Assembly: GCA_002721875.1 (NCBI GenBank) | Contig: PBLU01000003.1 | Span: 98,766-162,765, forward strand | Origin: Chloroflexota bacterium | Lineage (GTDB): Bacteria > Chloroflexota > Dehalococcoidia > UBA1151 > TMED-70 | Reading direction: 5' to 3' | Length of the DNA: 64,000 nucleotides | Shown: one piece after another, positions 44,283 to 53,045 of the stretch | How positions within the stretch are numbered: position 1 is the first letter of the stretch | Layout: the number at the start of each line of letters is the position of its first letter | Translations under genes and position numbers: made by a program | Notes under the pieces: model-generated | Seen by the model: only the letters and a program-made list of their open reading frames with translations | Told to the model about the DNA's origin: nothing | Database searches by the model: none

Positions 44283-45479
44283 ATGAAAAATCATGCTGGA
44301 ATACTAGATGGATTAAAAATTTTAGACTGTAGTCAAATTTTAGCTGGACCTTTTTGCTCAATGATCCTGGGTGATATGGGAGCTAAAGTAATCAAAATAG
44401 AAAAACCTAATGGTGGTGACGATATAAGAACTTGGGGTCCTTTCATAAATGGAGAATCAGTAGGATTTATGAATTTGAACAGGAATAAAGAATCCATAGT
44501 AATAGATTTTAAGAATCCAGAAGGTATAAAAATAATGAAAAGACTAGTTGAAAATTCTGATGTTGTTTTAGAAAACTATAGAACTGGCACGATGGAGAAA
44601 TTAGGCCTTGGTTATGAAGAGCTAAAAACAATAAATAAAAAAATTATTTATTGTTCAATATCTGGATTCGGTAGAACAGGTCCATATTCAAAAAAAGCAG
44701 GATTTGATTTAGTAGCACAGGGTATGAGCGGGCTAATGGGCATAACAGGACATCCAAATAATCCACCTGCAAAAGTAGGTGTACCCATTGCAGACCTAAA
44801 TACAGGAATGTTTGCTTTGTCTGCAATTCAAGCAGCATATATAAATTTATTAAAAAATGGGGAGGGGCAATATATAGAAGTATCTCTACTAGAATCAGCA
44901 TTAGCATATACAGTTTGGGAATCTACAGGTTTCTTTTATGATGGTGAAATACCTGAACCATTAGGATCCTCTCATAGAGTTTCTGCACCTTATCAAGCTC
45001 TAAAAACAAAAGATGGATATCTTAATGTTGCTGCACCAAACCAAAGTAATTGGGAGAGATTATGTGATGCAATACAAAGACAAGACATAAAGAGTAAAGA
45101 AGTTTTTGTAGATAATGTATCTAGAGTAAAAAATAGGATGGAATTAGAAAAGGAGCTTGAAAAAACCTTTATTTTAAAAACTAGAGAAGAATGGATCAAA
45201 ATATTAGATGATGCAGGTGTTCCATGCGGACCAATTTATAATATCAAAGAAGTGTGGAACAATGAACAAATTAAATTTAGAGATATGAAAGTAGAACTAG
45301 AACATCCAAAAATAGGTAAATATAACAATATTGGAGTTGTAGCTAAATTCCTTGAAAATCCAAGTTCATTAAGAACACCTTCACCTCTTTTAGGAGAACA
45401 TACAGAAAAAATATTGATTGAAAATGGTTTCTCAAAAGAAGATATAGAAAAATTCAGAAAAAAAGGAGCTATTTCCTAG
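44283..45479 (+). CDS. CaiB/BaiF-type (family III) CoA transferase
   Basis: A 398-residue CoA transferase that moves CoA between carboxylic acids. Family signatures are QILAGPFCSMILGDMGAKVI near the start, NLNRNKESIVIDFKNPEG, and catalytic Asp in GVPIADLNTGMFA (about residue 169). The C-terminal GPIYNIKEVWNNEQI is also typical. No acyl-CoA dehydrogenase or racemase is adjacent, so the substrate (oxalate, carnitine, mesaconate-like or other) is open. The extreme 3' end overlaps a short convergent membrane gene. Confidence 0.93.
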   Translation: MKNHAGILDGLKILDCSQILAGPFCSMILGDMGAKVIKIEKPNGGDDIRTWGPFINGESVGFMNLNRNKESIVIDFKNPEGIKIMKRLVENSDVVLENYRTGTMEKLGLGYEELKTINKKIIYCSISGFGRTGPYSKKAGFDLVAQGMSGLMGITGHPNNPPAKVGVPIADLNTGMFALSAIQAAYINLLKNGEGQYIEVSLLESALAYTVWESTGFFYDGEIPEPLGSSHRVSAPYQALKTKDGYLNVAAPNQSNWERLCDAIQRQDIKSKEVFVDNVSRVKNRMELEKELEKTFILKTREEWIKILDDAGVPCGPIYNIKEVWNNEQIKFRDMKVELEHPKIGKYNNIGVVAKFLENPSSLRTPSPLLGEHTEKILIENGFSKEDIEKFRKKGAIS

Positions 45480-45630
45480 TTTTTTTATTATTTTTTGAAA
45501 ATATTTTTTTTCTTCTATTAGCTTTAAGATATGAATAAATAATGAATAAAGAAAATATTAAAATCAAAATTCCAAAAAAAATCTCATCAAAATATCCAAC
45601 AGAACCATGTAATATAAAAATATTTTTCAT
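45469..45630 (-). CDS. Short membrane protein, 53 residues, coupled to the lipoprotein gene
   Basis: ATG 45628-45630 overlaps the TGA stop of the upstream lipoprotein gene (ATGA), a strong sign of translational coupling. The product starts MKNIFILHGSVGYFDEIFFG, has one transmembrane helix (about 18-34) and a very basic tail (KANRRKKIFSKNNKK). By the positive-inside rule the tail is cytoplasmic. Its stop lies within the 3' end of the convergent CoA-transferase gene. It fills what would otherwise be a 150-base gap. Possibly a lipoprotein partner; no family recognised. Confidence 0.65.
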   Translation of the reverse strand: MKNIFILHGSVGYFDEIFFGILILIFSLFIIYSYLKANRRKKIFSKNNKKTRK

Positions 45631-46193
45631 TTGTTTATAGTTTCTATAATCATATCTCTAAATAGAAAATAACTATTTAATTCAACTTCCTGAAATTCAT
45701 CAGAAAGACTACTTAGCACTTCTTTCTTACTTATAATTTTTATTCTGTCATCTTTTATTTCGTAAATTGAAGGATTACCATTATTAAACCAAAGGCTTCC
45801 TCCTAATTCTTTTGGAAAAATATTCTTTTTTGCTCTTCCAAATAAAAAAAATAAATAATTATTCTTAATTTCGAATTCAAATTTATCTTCATTATTATTT
45901 ACAAGATTATCGTAGTAATTTTTATTTAATGTGACATATATTTTTTCACCTTTTTTTGAAGATCCAGTAAATTTCTCTTGAACAATAAACTCTAGACTTA
46001 CATACATTTCATCTTGAATTTGATATTCTATTTTTTCACCTTCAAAAGAAAGATTTAATATTCTATCTGAAGATTCAATTAAAGAAGATATTTCTATAAA
46101 ATCTTTGTTTTGAATTTCACGTGAAGGAGGAATATGACAACTAATAAATGTCAAAAGACTTATCAAGAGGAAAAAATTAATATATTTGTTCAT
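45627..46193 (-). CDS. Lipoprotein, unknown
   Basis: A 188-residue secreted lipoprotein with a signal peptide ending in the lipobox TFISC (Cys19). The mature part is beta-rich with patterns such as YVSLEFIVQEKFTGSSKKGE and KIYVTLN that suggest a small beta-barrel or OB-like domain. No catalytic motif seen. It is coupled by ATGA to the 53-residue membrane protein downstream. It is divergent from the aldolase gene at 46275. Confidence 0.75.
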   Translation of the reverse strand: MNKYINFFLLISLLTFISCHIPPSREIQNKDFIEISSLIESSDRILNLSFEGEKIEYQIQDEMYVSLEFIVQEKFTGSSKKGEKIYVTLNKNYYDNLVNNNEDKFEFEIKNNYLFFLFGRAKKNIFPKELGGSLWFNNGNPSIYEIKDDRIKIISKKEVLSSLSDEFQEVELNSYFLFRDMIIETINK

Positions 46194-46274
46194 ACTTACT
46201 ATTTTATTTTAAAAGATAGTATTATATTTTCATAAATATCAAAAAAACGAAAACTTTTTCAGAGGAGTTTAATT

Positions 46275-47168
46275 ATGCCTAATAGAATTAACAGAGCTAT
46301 AGAATTGCTTGAAAATGATCAGCCCATATACTACACCGGGCTTCATTCATTTTCCAAAGACTTCTTGACTTACGAACAAGGTAAAAAAGATGCAAAAATT
46401 TGGGCAGATTATATAAATATTGGAATGGAGCATGGACCTTTTGATATGGGAGGTTTAGAATCCTACATGCAAGGTCTAGTTGATGGTGGGCCAACTCCTT
46501 CCGGTCATGTTACTCCAGCAGTAATTATAGAATTACCTGTTCAGGGTGAAAGTGGTGAAATTATTAGATATAATGCTTGGCAAATTAGACAGATTTTAGC
46601 TAGAGGAGTTCATGGTATTTTATTATGTGAAGCTTCATCTCCTGAAGCAGTATCAGCTTTTGTAGAATCGTGTAGATATAAACTAAATGATCGAGGCGTA
46701 GGATTCGGACTAAAGGATGGAACAAGAGGTGTAGGATCAGAATTTATGGCTAAATTAAAGTGGGGATTAGAAGATAATAACGAATATATGGAAAAAGCTG
46801 ATCCTTGGCCACTAAATCCTAATGGAGAGCTATTATTAGGCCTAAAGATTGAAACATTGGAAGGATTAAATAATTGTGAGCAAATACTAAGCGTACCTGG
46901 TATAGGTTTTGCAGAAATGGGACCTGGAGATATGTCTATGTCTATGAAAATAAATAGAGTAAAAGGATCTAATCCCGATCAAAGAATTATTGATGCATCC
47001 AAAAGAGTTAAAGAAGCCTGTAAAAAAAATAATATAAAATTCTTAAGCGAGGGGACTCCCGAAAATATAAAAGATGTTATTGATTCAGGAGCACGTGTTA
47101 TAGCTGGCCAAAGTGAAGAAGCAGCAAAAATTGGTAGAAATTATACAAATAGAAAAATGGAAGTTTAA
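46275..47168 (+). CDS. HpcH/HpaI-family aldolase, long variant
   Basis: A 297-residue member of the aldolase/citrate-lyase family, about 40 residues longer than the other two in this window. Putative catalytic residues are His53 (GMEHGPFD), metal ligand Glu193 (LKIET) and Asp219 (MGPGDMSMSM). An insertion at about 70-100 (GGPTPSGHVTP) and 160-185 separates it from HpaI. GAGGAG gives a strong ribosome binding site. Its product is likely a pyruvate-like oxoacid plus an aldehyde. It is convergent, 2 bases away, with the tandem dehydrogenases. Confidence 0.85.
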   Translation: MPNRINRAIELLENDQPIYYTGLHSFSKDFLTYEQGKKDAKIWADYINIGMEHGPFDMGGLESYMQGLVDGGPTPSGHVTPAVIIELPVQGESGEIIRYNAWQIRQILARGVHGILLCEASSPEAVSAFVESCRYKLNDRGVGFGLKDGTRGVGSEFMAKLKWGLEDNNEYMEKADPWPLNPNGELLLGLKIETLEGLNNCEQILSVPGIGFAEMGPGDMSMSMKINRVKGSNPDQRIIDASKRVKEACKKNNIKFLSEGTPENIKDVIDSGARVIAGQSEEAAKIGRNYTNRKMEV

Positions 47169-47170
47169 GG

Positions 47171-48256
47171 CTACCTTAAATCACATTCTATCTTATTTTT
47201 TAAACAGTAATTTTCAAACCATTCTATAACTTCAAAATGGTATGGAATTCCATCTTTTGATCTTTTATCGTATTCTTCATTTTCTAAATATCCAGCATAA
47301 ACAACTCTTTCATATCCAGTAGCTGGTTTAGATTCAATAATTCTTCTTAAAAGTGAATCCATATCAGCCTTAAACTTTCCTACATCAGTAAAGGCATCAA
47401 TAGAGTATGCAACAAAAAAATCAGAGCCTTGATGATCGTTAAATATACCTGGCCCTGCACCGGATAATATGTTAGTCATCATTTCTCCTACAAATCCTAA
47501 TCCAAATCCTTTATGCGAACCATTTTCTCTTGTTCCTCCGAAGGGTAGCAAATGGTATTGGCCCCTATCTGGAGTTTCAATTTCTTCCATAATAGGCACT
47601 CCATTTTCATCAGCAATCCATGAAGGTAATAATTTTGCACCTGTTCTTCTAGTAAGTTCTATCTTATTTCCAGCAACTTGAGAAGTTGCAATATCAAAAA
47701 GAAAAGGAGGCATTTCTTTAGCAGGAGCAGCCCAAGCTACAGGATTTGTTCCTAAGATTGGTTCGGAGCCCCAAGTTGGCAGAGTTTGTTTGGGAGGACT
47801 ACCAGTAAAACAGTGCCCAATCATATCTTCATTAACAGCTTGTAATGGATAATACCCACAACCAGCTAAGTGACCTGTATTTATAACAGAAACAGATCCC
47901 ATGCCATATTTTTTTGCCTTTTCTATTGCCATATCCATAGCCATAGGCCCTATTTCTGTACCTAATGCTCCATCACCATCAATTTTTGCAGTAGTGGGTG
48001 ATTCTTTGACAATTTTAATATTAGGGATAGGATTATTTTCTCCTGAATTATATCTATTTAGGTAAAGTCTAAGCCCGTTTGAAATCCCATGACTTTCAAT
48101 GCCTCTCATATCATTCCCTATAAGAACTGAAGCTGTATTATTTGCTCCCTTTTCTGAAACTCCAGAAGCCATTAAGACTCTTTTTGTCAGATCATATATT
48201 TTAGATTCAGAAATAAAAATTTTATCTTTATCAGGGACCTTGAATCTTTCTAGCAT
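47171..48256 (-). CDS. Malate/L-lactate dehydrogenase family oxidoreductase (copy 2)
   Basis: A 361-residue Ldh/Mdh2-family NAD(P)-dependent 2-hydroxyacid dehydrogenase. Markers are MRGIESHGIS, SVINTGHLAGCGYYPLQ with the conserved His, LGTNPVAWAAPAKE, DIATSQVAGNKIEL and GGTRENGSHKGFGLGFVGE. The family reduces or oxidises malate, lactate, sulfolactate or ureidoglycolate; here a 2-hydroxy acid from sugar-acid breakdown is plausible. It follows a closely similar gene with a 1-base TAATG overlap, so it arose by tandem duplication. Confidence 0.92.
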   Translation of the reverse strand: MLERFKVPDKDKIFISESKIYDLTKRVLMASGVSEKGANNTASVLIGNDMRGIESHGISNGLRLYLNRYNSGENNPIPNIKIVKESPTTAKIDGDGALGTEIGPMAMDMAIEKAKKYGMGSVSVINTGHLAGCGYYPLQAVNEDMIGHCFTGSPPKQTLPTWGSEPILGTNPVAWAAPAKEMPPFLFDIATSQVAGNKIELTRRTGAKLLPSWIADENGVPIMEEIETPDRGQYHLLPFGGTRENGSHKGFGLGFVGEMMTNILSGAGPGIFNDHQGSDFFVAYSIDAFTDVGKFKADMDSLLRRIIESKPATGYERVVYAGYLENEEYDKRSKDGIPYHFEVIEWFENYCLKNKIECDLR

Positions 48257-49359
48257 TATCTTAACTCACAATCAATACCAATTTCATTACAATGATTTTC
48301 AAACCATTCTATTACTTCCTTATGATAAGGTATTCCCTCTTCATATCTCTTTAGATATTCTTCATTTTCTAAAAATCCTGCATAAACAACTCTTTCATAG
48401 CCAGAAGCTGGTTTGGATTCTACAATTCTTTTTAGGAGTTCATCCATATCCTCTTTAAATTTATTGGTATCAGTAAAAGCATCGATTGAATAAGCTGCAA
48501 AAAAATCTGATCCTTCATGTTTTAATAAAGGAGCTGGTCCCATTCCAGATAATTCATTAGTCATAATTTCAACTACCATTCCAAGGCCAAAACCTTTGTG
48601 AGAACCATTTTCCCTAGTACCACCAAATGGAAGTAAATGGTAATTTGATTCTCCGTGTCTTCCATGTCTTTCAGGAGCTTCGACTTCATCTAAAATTGGA
48701 TCACCATTTTTATCTGTTATCCATCCAGGAAGAAGCTTGGCACCAGTTCTTCTTGCTAAGCCAATTTTATTTGATGCTATTTGAGTTGTTGCAATATCAA
48801 ATAAAAAAGGAGGCATTTCTTTTGTTGGAGCTGCCCATGCTACAGGATTCGTTCCTAATATTGGCTCAGATCCCCATGTAGGTACAGTTAATCCTGCTCC
48901 ACCTGAGGTCATCGCTTGCCCAATCATATCTTTTTCAACAGCTTGAAGTGGATAGTATCCACATCCAGCTAAATGACCAGTATTACTAACCACAACTGCT
49001 CCCATTCCATATTTTTCCGCTTTTTCTATTGCCATTTCCATAGCAATCGGACCTATTTCAGCTCCTAAGCCTCCATCTCCATCTATATTTGCTGTTGTTG
49101 CAGATTCTCTAACAATTTTTATATTTGGTTTTGAGTTATAGTTTCCAGAAGCATAATTTTCAACATATAGCCTTAACCCGTTTGATACTCCATGAGTTTC
49201 AACTCCTCTAAGGTCATTACCTATAAGAACCGAAGTAGAGTTTTTAGCTCCTTCATCACTAACACCAGAAGCTTTTAATATATTTTGAGTAACTTCAGTT
49301 ATTTTTTCAACTGGAACATAAATCTTATCTTCATCTGGAACCTTAAATCTATCTAACAT
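48256..49359 (-). CDS. Malate/L-lactate dehydrogenase family oxidoreductase (copy 1)
   Basis: A 367-residue paralogue of the downstream gene, sharing by eye well over half its residues along the entire length, including LRGVETHGVS, NTGHLAGCGYY and GTNPVAWAAPTKE. It has a GGAGAG ribosome binding site 7 bases before the ATG and probably drives both copies. Differences cluster in the substrate-facing segment around 140-155 (SGGAGLTVPTWG here; SPPKQTLPTWG in copy 2) and in a histidine-rich insertion ERHGRHGESN near 228. That pattern hints at different substrates. Confidence 0.92.
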   Translation of the reverse strand: MLDRFKVPDEDKIYVPVEKITEVTQNILKASGVSDEGAKNSTSVLIGNDLRGVETHGVSNGLRLYVENYASGNYNSKPNIKIVRESATTANIDGDGGLGAEIGPIAMEMAIEKAEKYGMGAVVVSNTGHLAGCGYYPLQAVEKDMIGQAMTSGGAGLTVPTWGSEPILGTNPVAWAAPTKEMPPFLFDIATTQIASNKIGLARRTGAKLLPGWITDKNGDPILDEVEAPERHGRHGESNYHLLPFGGTRENGSHKGFGLGMVVEIMTNELSGMGPAPLLKHEGSDFFAAYSIDAFTDTNKFKEDMDELLKRIVESKPASGYERVVYAGFLENEEYLKRYEEGIPYHKEVIEWFENHCNEIGIDCELR

Positions 49360-49377
49360 CTTATTCTCTCCTTTTTA

Positions 49378-50331
49378 CTATTTCCTGTAAATCAATCTAA
49401 ATCCTAAATTACCTGTAGAGGAATCAGGTGAATTTTCGGTTCTAGCCGCAACTCTATATCTATTACAGTATGAATCATTACACAAATATGATCCACCTTT
49501 CATAACCTTATTCGTTCCAAATTTTGGTCCTGAAGGATTTAGCCTAGTTTCTTTTCTATCATTAGAGTGATAAGAAGAAGAAAACCAATCACTACACCAC
49601 TCCCAAACATTACCTGATGTGTCATAAATATCAAAATTGTTTGGTTTAAAAAAGTCTACAGGAGAAGTTCCTAGCCATCCATCATCTAATGTATTTTGAT
49701 TAGGAAAATTACCATCCCAAATATTACATTTATTGTAAATTTCTGAAGCATCATCACCCCATGAATATAATTTTTGCTCCAACCCTCCTCTTGCAGCGTA
49801 TTCCCATTCTGCTTCAGTAGGTAAATCTTTACCTACCCAATTTGAATATGCATTTGCATCATTCCATGAAACATGCACAACTGGATGATTTTCCAACCCA
49901 TCTAAACTCGAATCTTTTCCATAAGGATTTCGCCAATTTGCACCGTCTATTTTCCACCACCACGGTGCATTAGATACAGATTCTCTAACTTCTTTTTTTA
50001 TTTTTTCAGAAACTAATTGATAAAAAACAAAAGACCAACCATAGCTTTCAGCCTCAGTTTTATAATTTGTAGTTGAGCAAAATTTTTCGAACTCTAAATT
50101 TGTTACTGGAAATTTATCCATATAAAATTCTTCTAGTTCAATTTCTCTAATTGGTCCTTCTCCATCAGATATAAATCCTAAATCATAATTGGTTCCCATT
50201 AAGAATTTACCAGATTCAATAAATCTCATATTATTAAAATCCGTTGTATTATTTTTTTTGACAAAAGATTCATTAATATTTATTAATTCTTGCCTCTCGC
50301 TTTTAGGTGAACAGCAATTTTTTTCTGACAT
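49378..50331 (-). CDS. Formylglycine-generating enzyme (sulfatase-maturating)
   Basis: A 317-residue FGE that oxidises a cysteine in type I sulfatases to the catalytic formylglycine. The two copper-binding active-site cysteines are present (Cys284 and Cys289 in GGSYLCNDSYCNRYRVAAR), with RTENSPDSSTGNLGFR following. Fold motifs include LPTEAEWEYAARGG and GNVWEWCSDW. The N-terminal CCSPKSERQ is also characteristic of prokaryotic FGEs. I choose ATG 50331; a longer frame from 50433 would overlap the divergent promoter. No sulfatase lies in this window, so its targets must be elsewhere. Confidence 0.94.
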   Translation of the reverse strand: MSEKNCCSPKSERQELININESFVKKNNTTDFNNMRFIESGKFLMGTNYDLGFISDGEGPIREIELEEFYMDKFPVTNLEFEKFCSTTNYKTEAESYGWSFVFYQLVSEKIKKEVRESVSNAPWWWKIDGANWRNPYGKDSSLDGLENHPVVHVSWNDANAYSNWVGKDLPTEAEWEYAARGGLEQKLYSWGDDASEIYNKCNIWDGNFPNQNTLDDGWLGTSPVDFFKPNNFDIYDTSGNVWEWCSDWFSSSYHSNDRKETRLNPSGPKFGTNKVMKGGSYLCNDSYCNRYRVAARTENSPDSSTGNLGFRLIYRK

Positions 50332-50353
50332 CTTATTTATTTCTTTTTTGTTA

Positions 50354-50382
50354 TTTACTTTAAATTGATTTATGTCTATATT
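50354..50382 (+). promoter_or_regulatory. Promoter of the enolase-superfamily/aldolase operon
   Basis: TTTACT (50354-50359) and TATATT (50377-50382) are separated by exactly 17 bases in the 79-base gap between the divergent FGE and enolase-superfamily genes. Transcription would begin about 20 bases before ATG 50411. Confidence 0.5.
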
Positions 50383-50410
50383 ACATATATCACTAAGAGG
50401 GAGTAAAGAC

Positions 50411-51688
50411 ATGAAAATTGAATCTATAAACACATACGTAGTAGATGCTGGTTGGCGACCTTGGCAATTTACCGAAATTATAACGGATTCAGGTATAACT
50501 GGTTATGGAGAGATGTCTGATGGAAGAAATCCATGGGGAATAGTTGGAACGGTTGAAGATTTTAAACCATTATTAATTGGAAGAGATCCGCTAAATATAC
50601 AGGCAATTTATTGGGATTTACAAAGAATGGCAATTCAATCTAAGGGAGGAATTGCATTAAAAGCAATTGCTGGAATTGAGCTAGCACTTTGGGATATAAA
50701 AGGTAAACATCATGGTGTTCCTGTATATGACTTATTTGGAGGAAAGGTAAGGAATAAACAAAAAATTTATTGGTCTCATTGTGGAACATCAAGAGCGAGA
50801 AGTTTTGAACAATTAGGCGTAGATCCTCTAAATTCGAGAAAAGATATTATAAACTTAGGTAAAGAAGTGATGAATAAAGGATATACATCACTAAAAACAA
50901 ACATAATAGTTAGGCCTGATTCTCCATTGAGTAATCCTCCTGAAAGTACATATGTTTTTTTTGGTGGTTTTGGTGGTGGTTTTGGTACAACTGATCAAGG
51001 ATTAGAATATACCTCCGAAGGACAAACATTTATAAATTATGAACTTCTTGATGTTATTGAAGATCATATTAGCGCACTCCAAGAAGGCTCTGAAGGAAAA
51101 GTTACTATTGGGTTAGACTTGAATTTTAACTTTAAGCCACAAGCTGTAAAAAAGATTTGTAAAGTTCTAGAAAAATATAATATGATGTGGGTTGAAATTG
51201 ATATGTATGATCCAGATGGACTAAGAGAAATAACTGATTCTACTGATATACCAATAACATCAGGAGAAAATCTTCTTGGAATAACTGATTACAGACCATA
51301 TTTTGAAAAAAGATCAATGGATGTTGCTATGATAGATATTCCATGGCAAGGTTTCATAAATTCTAAAGAAGTAGCAGCCTTAGCTGCAAGCCATCAAATT
51401 AATGTTGCGCCTCATAACTATTACTCGCATTTATCAACAATGATATCTCTAAATCTATGTGCAAATATTCCTAACGTAAGAATAATGGAAATAGATATTG
51501 ATGATGTTCCATGGAAGGATGAAATGATAGGTGGTCCATTAAATATAAAAAATGGAGTTGTTGATATACCTGAAGGACCAGGTTGGGGTGTTAATATTGA
51601 TACAAAGGTATTAAGAAATCATGCTTGGCAAAAAGGAAAAGGCCCAGGATATACAAATAGCAAGCATGCATTTGATAATGAAAACTAG
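50411..51688 (+). CDS. Enolase-superfamily (MR subgroup) dehydratase with Gly/Phe-rich insertion
   Basis: A 425-residue protein starting at ATG 50411 with AGAGGGAG upstream. Metal ligands Asp236 (GLDLNFN), Glu262 (WVEIDMYDPDG) and Glu286 (SGENLLG), and His335 (VAPHNYYSH). The first acid/base position has SLKTNII around Lys162. An insertion near 168-200 includes a run of alternating Phe and Gly (FFGGFGGGFGTTDQG), likely a mobile loop over the active site. A 40-residue basic tail ends the chain. It is followed 17 bases later by an HpcH/HpaI aldolase, again a dehydratase/aldolase pair. Substrate unknown. Confidence 0.86.
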   Translation: MKIESINTYVVDAGWRPWQFTEIITDSGITGYGEMSDGRNPWGIVGTVEDFKPLLIGRDPLNIQAIYWDLQRMAIQSKGGIALKAIAGIELALWDIKGKHHGVPVYDLFGGKVRNKQKIYWSHCGTSRARSFEQLGVDPLNSRKDIINLGKEVMNKGYTSLKTNIIVRPDSPLSNPPESTYVFFGGFGGGFGTTDQGLEYTSEGQTFINYELLDVIEDHISALQEGSEGKVTIGLDLNFNFKPQAVKKICKVLEKYNMMWVEIDMYDPDGLREITDSTDIPITSGENLLGITDYRPYFEKRSMDVAMIDIPWQGFINSKEVAALAASHQINVAPHNYYSHLSTMISLNLCANIPNVRIMEIDIDDVPWKDEMIGGPLNIKNGVVDIPEGPGWGVNIDTKVLRNHAWQKGKGPGYTNSKHAFDNEN

Positions 51689-51705
51689 TTAATTTAAGGT
51701 GAGAA

Positions 51706-52464
51706 ATGGAAATGAGAAGAAATAGAGTTAAGGAAAAACTACAAAATGGTGAAAGAGCATATGTAGCTGCGGGAAATGCTCATGCAAGTGATATTGACGC
51801 TTTTGGCAATGCTGCAATTGAAGCAGGTATAGATGGTATATGGTTAGAAGGAGAACATGGCTTAGTAGGTCCAAATAATATTGGTGATCTAACAAGAGCA
51901 TGTGATATTTGGGGACTCACATCAGTAGTAAGAATAAATGAAAATTCACAAGGCCAAATATATAGAACTTTAGATCTAGGAGCCCAAGGTATAGTTGTTC
52001 CTCACGTCAACACAAAGGAAGAAGCAGAAAATGTGGTTGCTGGAGGTAAATTCGCACCCATAGGACAAAGAGGTATGACTACTTCCAGGCAAGGGTATGG
52101 AGTTCCAGATTATTACAAAATTGCAAATGATAAAAGTTTATTAGTCATCCTTATTGAAGATATTGTAGCTTATAACAATCTTGATTCTATCTTAGAAGTT
52201 GATGATATAGATGTATTCTTCGTAGCTCCAGGTGATTTTGCACAATCAATGGGATATATCAATGACCAGAGTAACAAAGAGGTTACTTCTACTATTGATA
52301 ATGCATTGAAAAAAATAATAGATTCAGGCAAAACTGCTGGTACAATGTGTAATTTGTCAAATACTAATAGGTTTGCAAGAATGGGTGTGCAATTTCTTTT
52401 TGCAGGTACAGGAGAATGGATGGCTAATGGTGCTAAGCAGTTTGTAGATGCTGGAGAAAGTTAA
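51706..52464 (+). CDS. HpcH/HpaI-family aldolase
   Basis: A 252-residue class II aldolase. Catalytic residues are His51 (LEGEHGLVG), Arg76 (SVVRINEN), metal ligands Glu151 (ILIED) and Asp177 (APGDFAQSMG), with GAQGIVVPHVNTKEEAE. AAGGTGAG precedes the ATG. It lies between two enolase-superfamily genes in one operon and probably cleaves the oxoacid made by one of them. It differs from the aldolase at 2201 mainly in the regions that hold the aldehyde, suggesting another substrate. Confidence 0.9.
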   Translation: MEMRRNRVKEKLQNGERAYVAAGNAHASDIDAFGNAAIEAGIDGIWLEGEHGLVGPNNIGDLTRACDIWGLTSVVRINENSQGQIYRTLDLGAQGIVVPHVNTKEEAENVVAGGKFAPIGQRGMTTSRQGYGVPDYYKIANDKSLLVILIEDIVAYNNLDSILEVDDIDVFFVAPGDFAQSMGYINDQSNKEVTSTIDNALKKIIDSGKTAGTMCNLSNTNRFARMGVQFLFAGTGEWMANGAKQFVDAGES

Positions 52465-52466
52465 TT

Positions 52467-53036
52467 TTGCGCAAATATTTTATATTGGCATTTATATTTC
52501 TTATTTTTATATCATGTAGGGGTGGGGGAGCTAATCCTTCAAATCAGGTAAATATACCGATTATTGAGCCTACTCCTTCAGATATGTATTGTCAAAAACA
52601 ATATGACTTTGTTGAATCTTATCCTCAATTAGATGAGCTAAGATCTAATGAATTGACTTTGGATGAATCAGGTATTGAGTATTTCATATTTCAAGAAGGA
52701 AATGAAGAGAAGCCAAATCTAGAATATCTTGTAACTGCAAAATATACAGGATGGCTTGAAAATGGATGTGTATTTGACTCATCCTACACTAGAAATGCTG
52801 ATTCTGTATTCCCTTTGGCTCGTGTAATCCAAGGATGGCAAATAGGGCTAAGTAAAATAGGAAAAGATGGGAAAATATTGATTAAGATACCTCCTGAATT
52901 AGGATATGGAGTTCAAGGTGCTCCTCCTAGAATACCAGGAAATAGTACTCTTTATTTTTATGTAGAACTTAGTGATATTCAAACAATAGAAAACTATCTA
53001 GAGTCTCAAGAAAAAGAGGATGCTACTTCACAATAA
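52467..53036 (+). CDS. FKBP-type peptidyl-prolyl isomerase lipoprotein
   Basis: A 189-residue secreted lipoprotein. The signal peptide ends in the lipobox IFISC (Cys17), then a linker with GGGANPSNQ. The FKBP domain spans about 75-175: YTGWLENGCVFDSSYTR, VIQGWQIGLSKIG and PPELGYGVQGAPPRIPGNS. It starts at TTG 52467 with GGAG ten bases upstream and follows the aldolase gene after 2 bases. It would speed proline isomerisation during folding outside the membrane. Its presence within a catabolic operon is unusual. Confidence 0.88.
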   Translation: MRKYFILAFIFLIFISCRGGGANPSNQVNIPIIEPTPSDMYCQKQYDFVESYPQLDELRSNELTLDESGIEYFIFQEGNEEKPNLEYLVTAKYTGWLENGCVFDSSYTRNADSVFPLARVIQGWQIGLSKIGKDGKILIKIPPELGYGVQGAPPRIPGNSTLYFYVELSDIQTIENYLESQEKEDATSQ

Positions 53037-53045
53037 AGGACATGT

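Noticed and set aside
48099..48458. A 119-codon plus-strand open frame spanning the junction of the two Ldh genes
   Set aside because: Antisense to both dehydrogenases; no ribosome binding site; composition of a shadow frame.
49378..50331. Sulfoxide synthase (EgtB-like) assignment for the FGE-sulfatase-fold protein
   Set aside because: The protein has the GGSYLCNDSYC active-site cysteine pair and lacks the N-terminal DinB-like domain of EgtB.
50332..50433. The longer reading of the FGE gene from 50433, overlapping the divergent dehydratase
   Set aside because: It would cover the divergent promoter; ATG 50331 yields the expected N-terminal cysteine motif.
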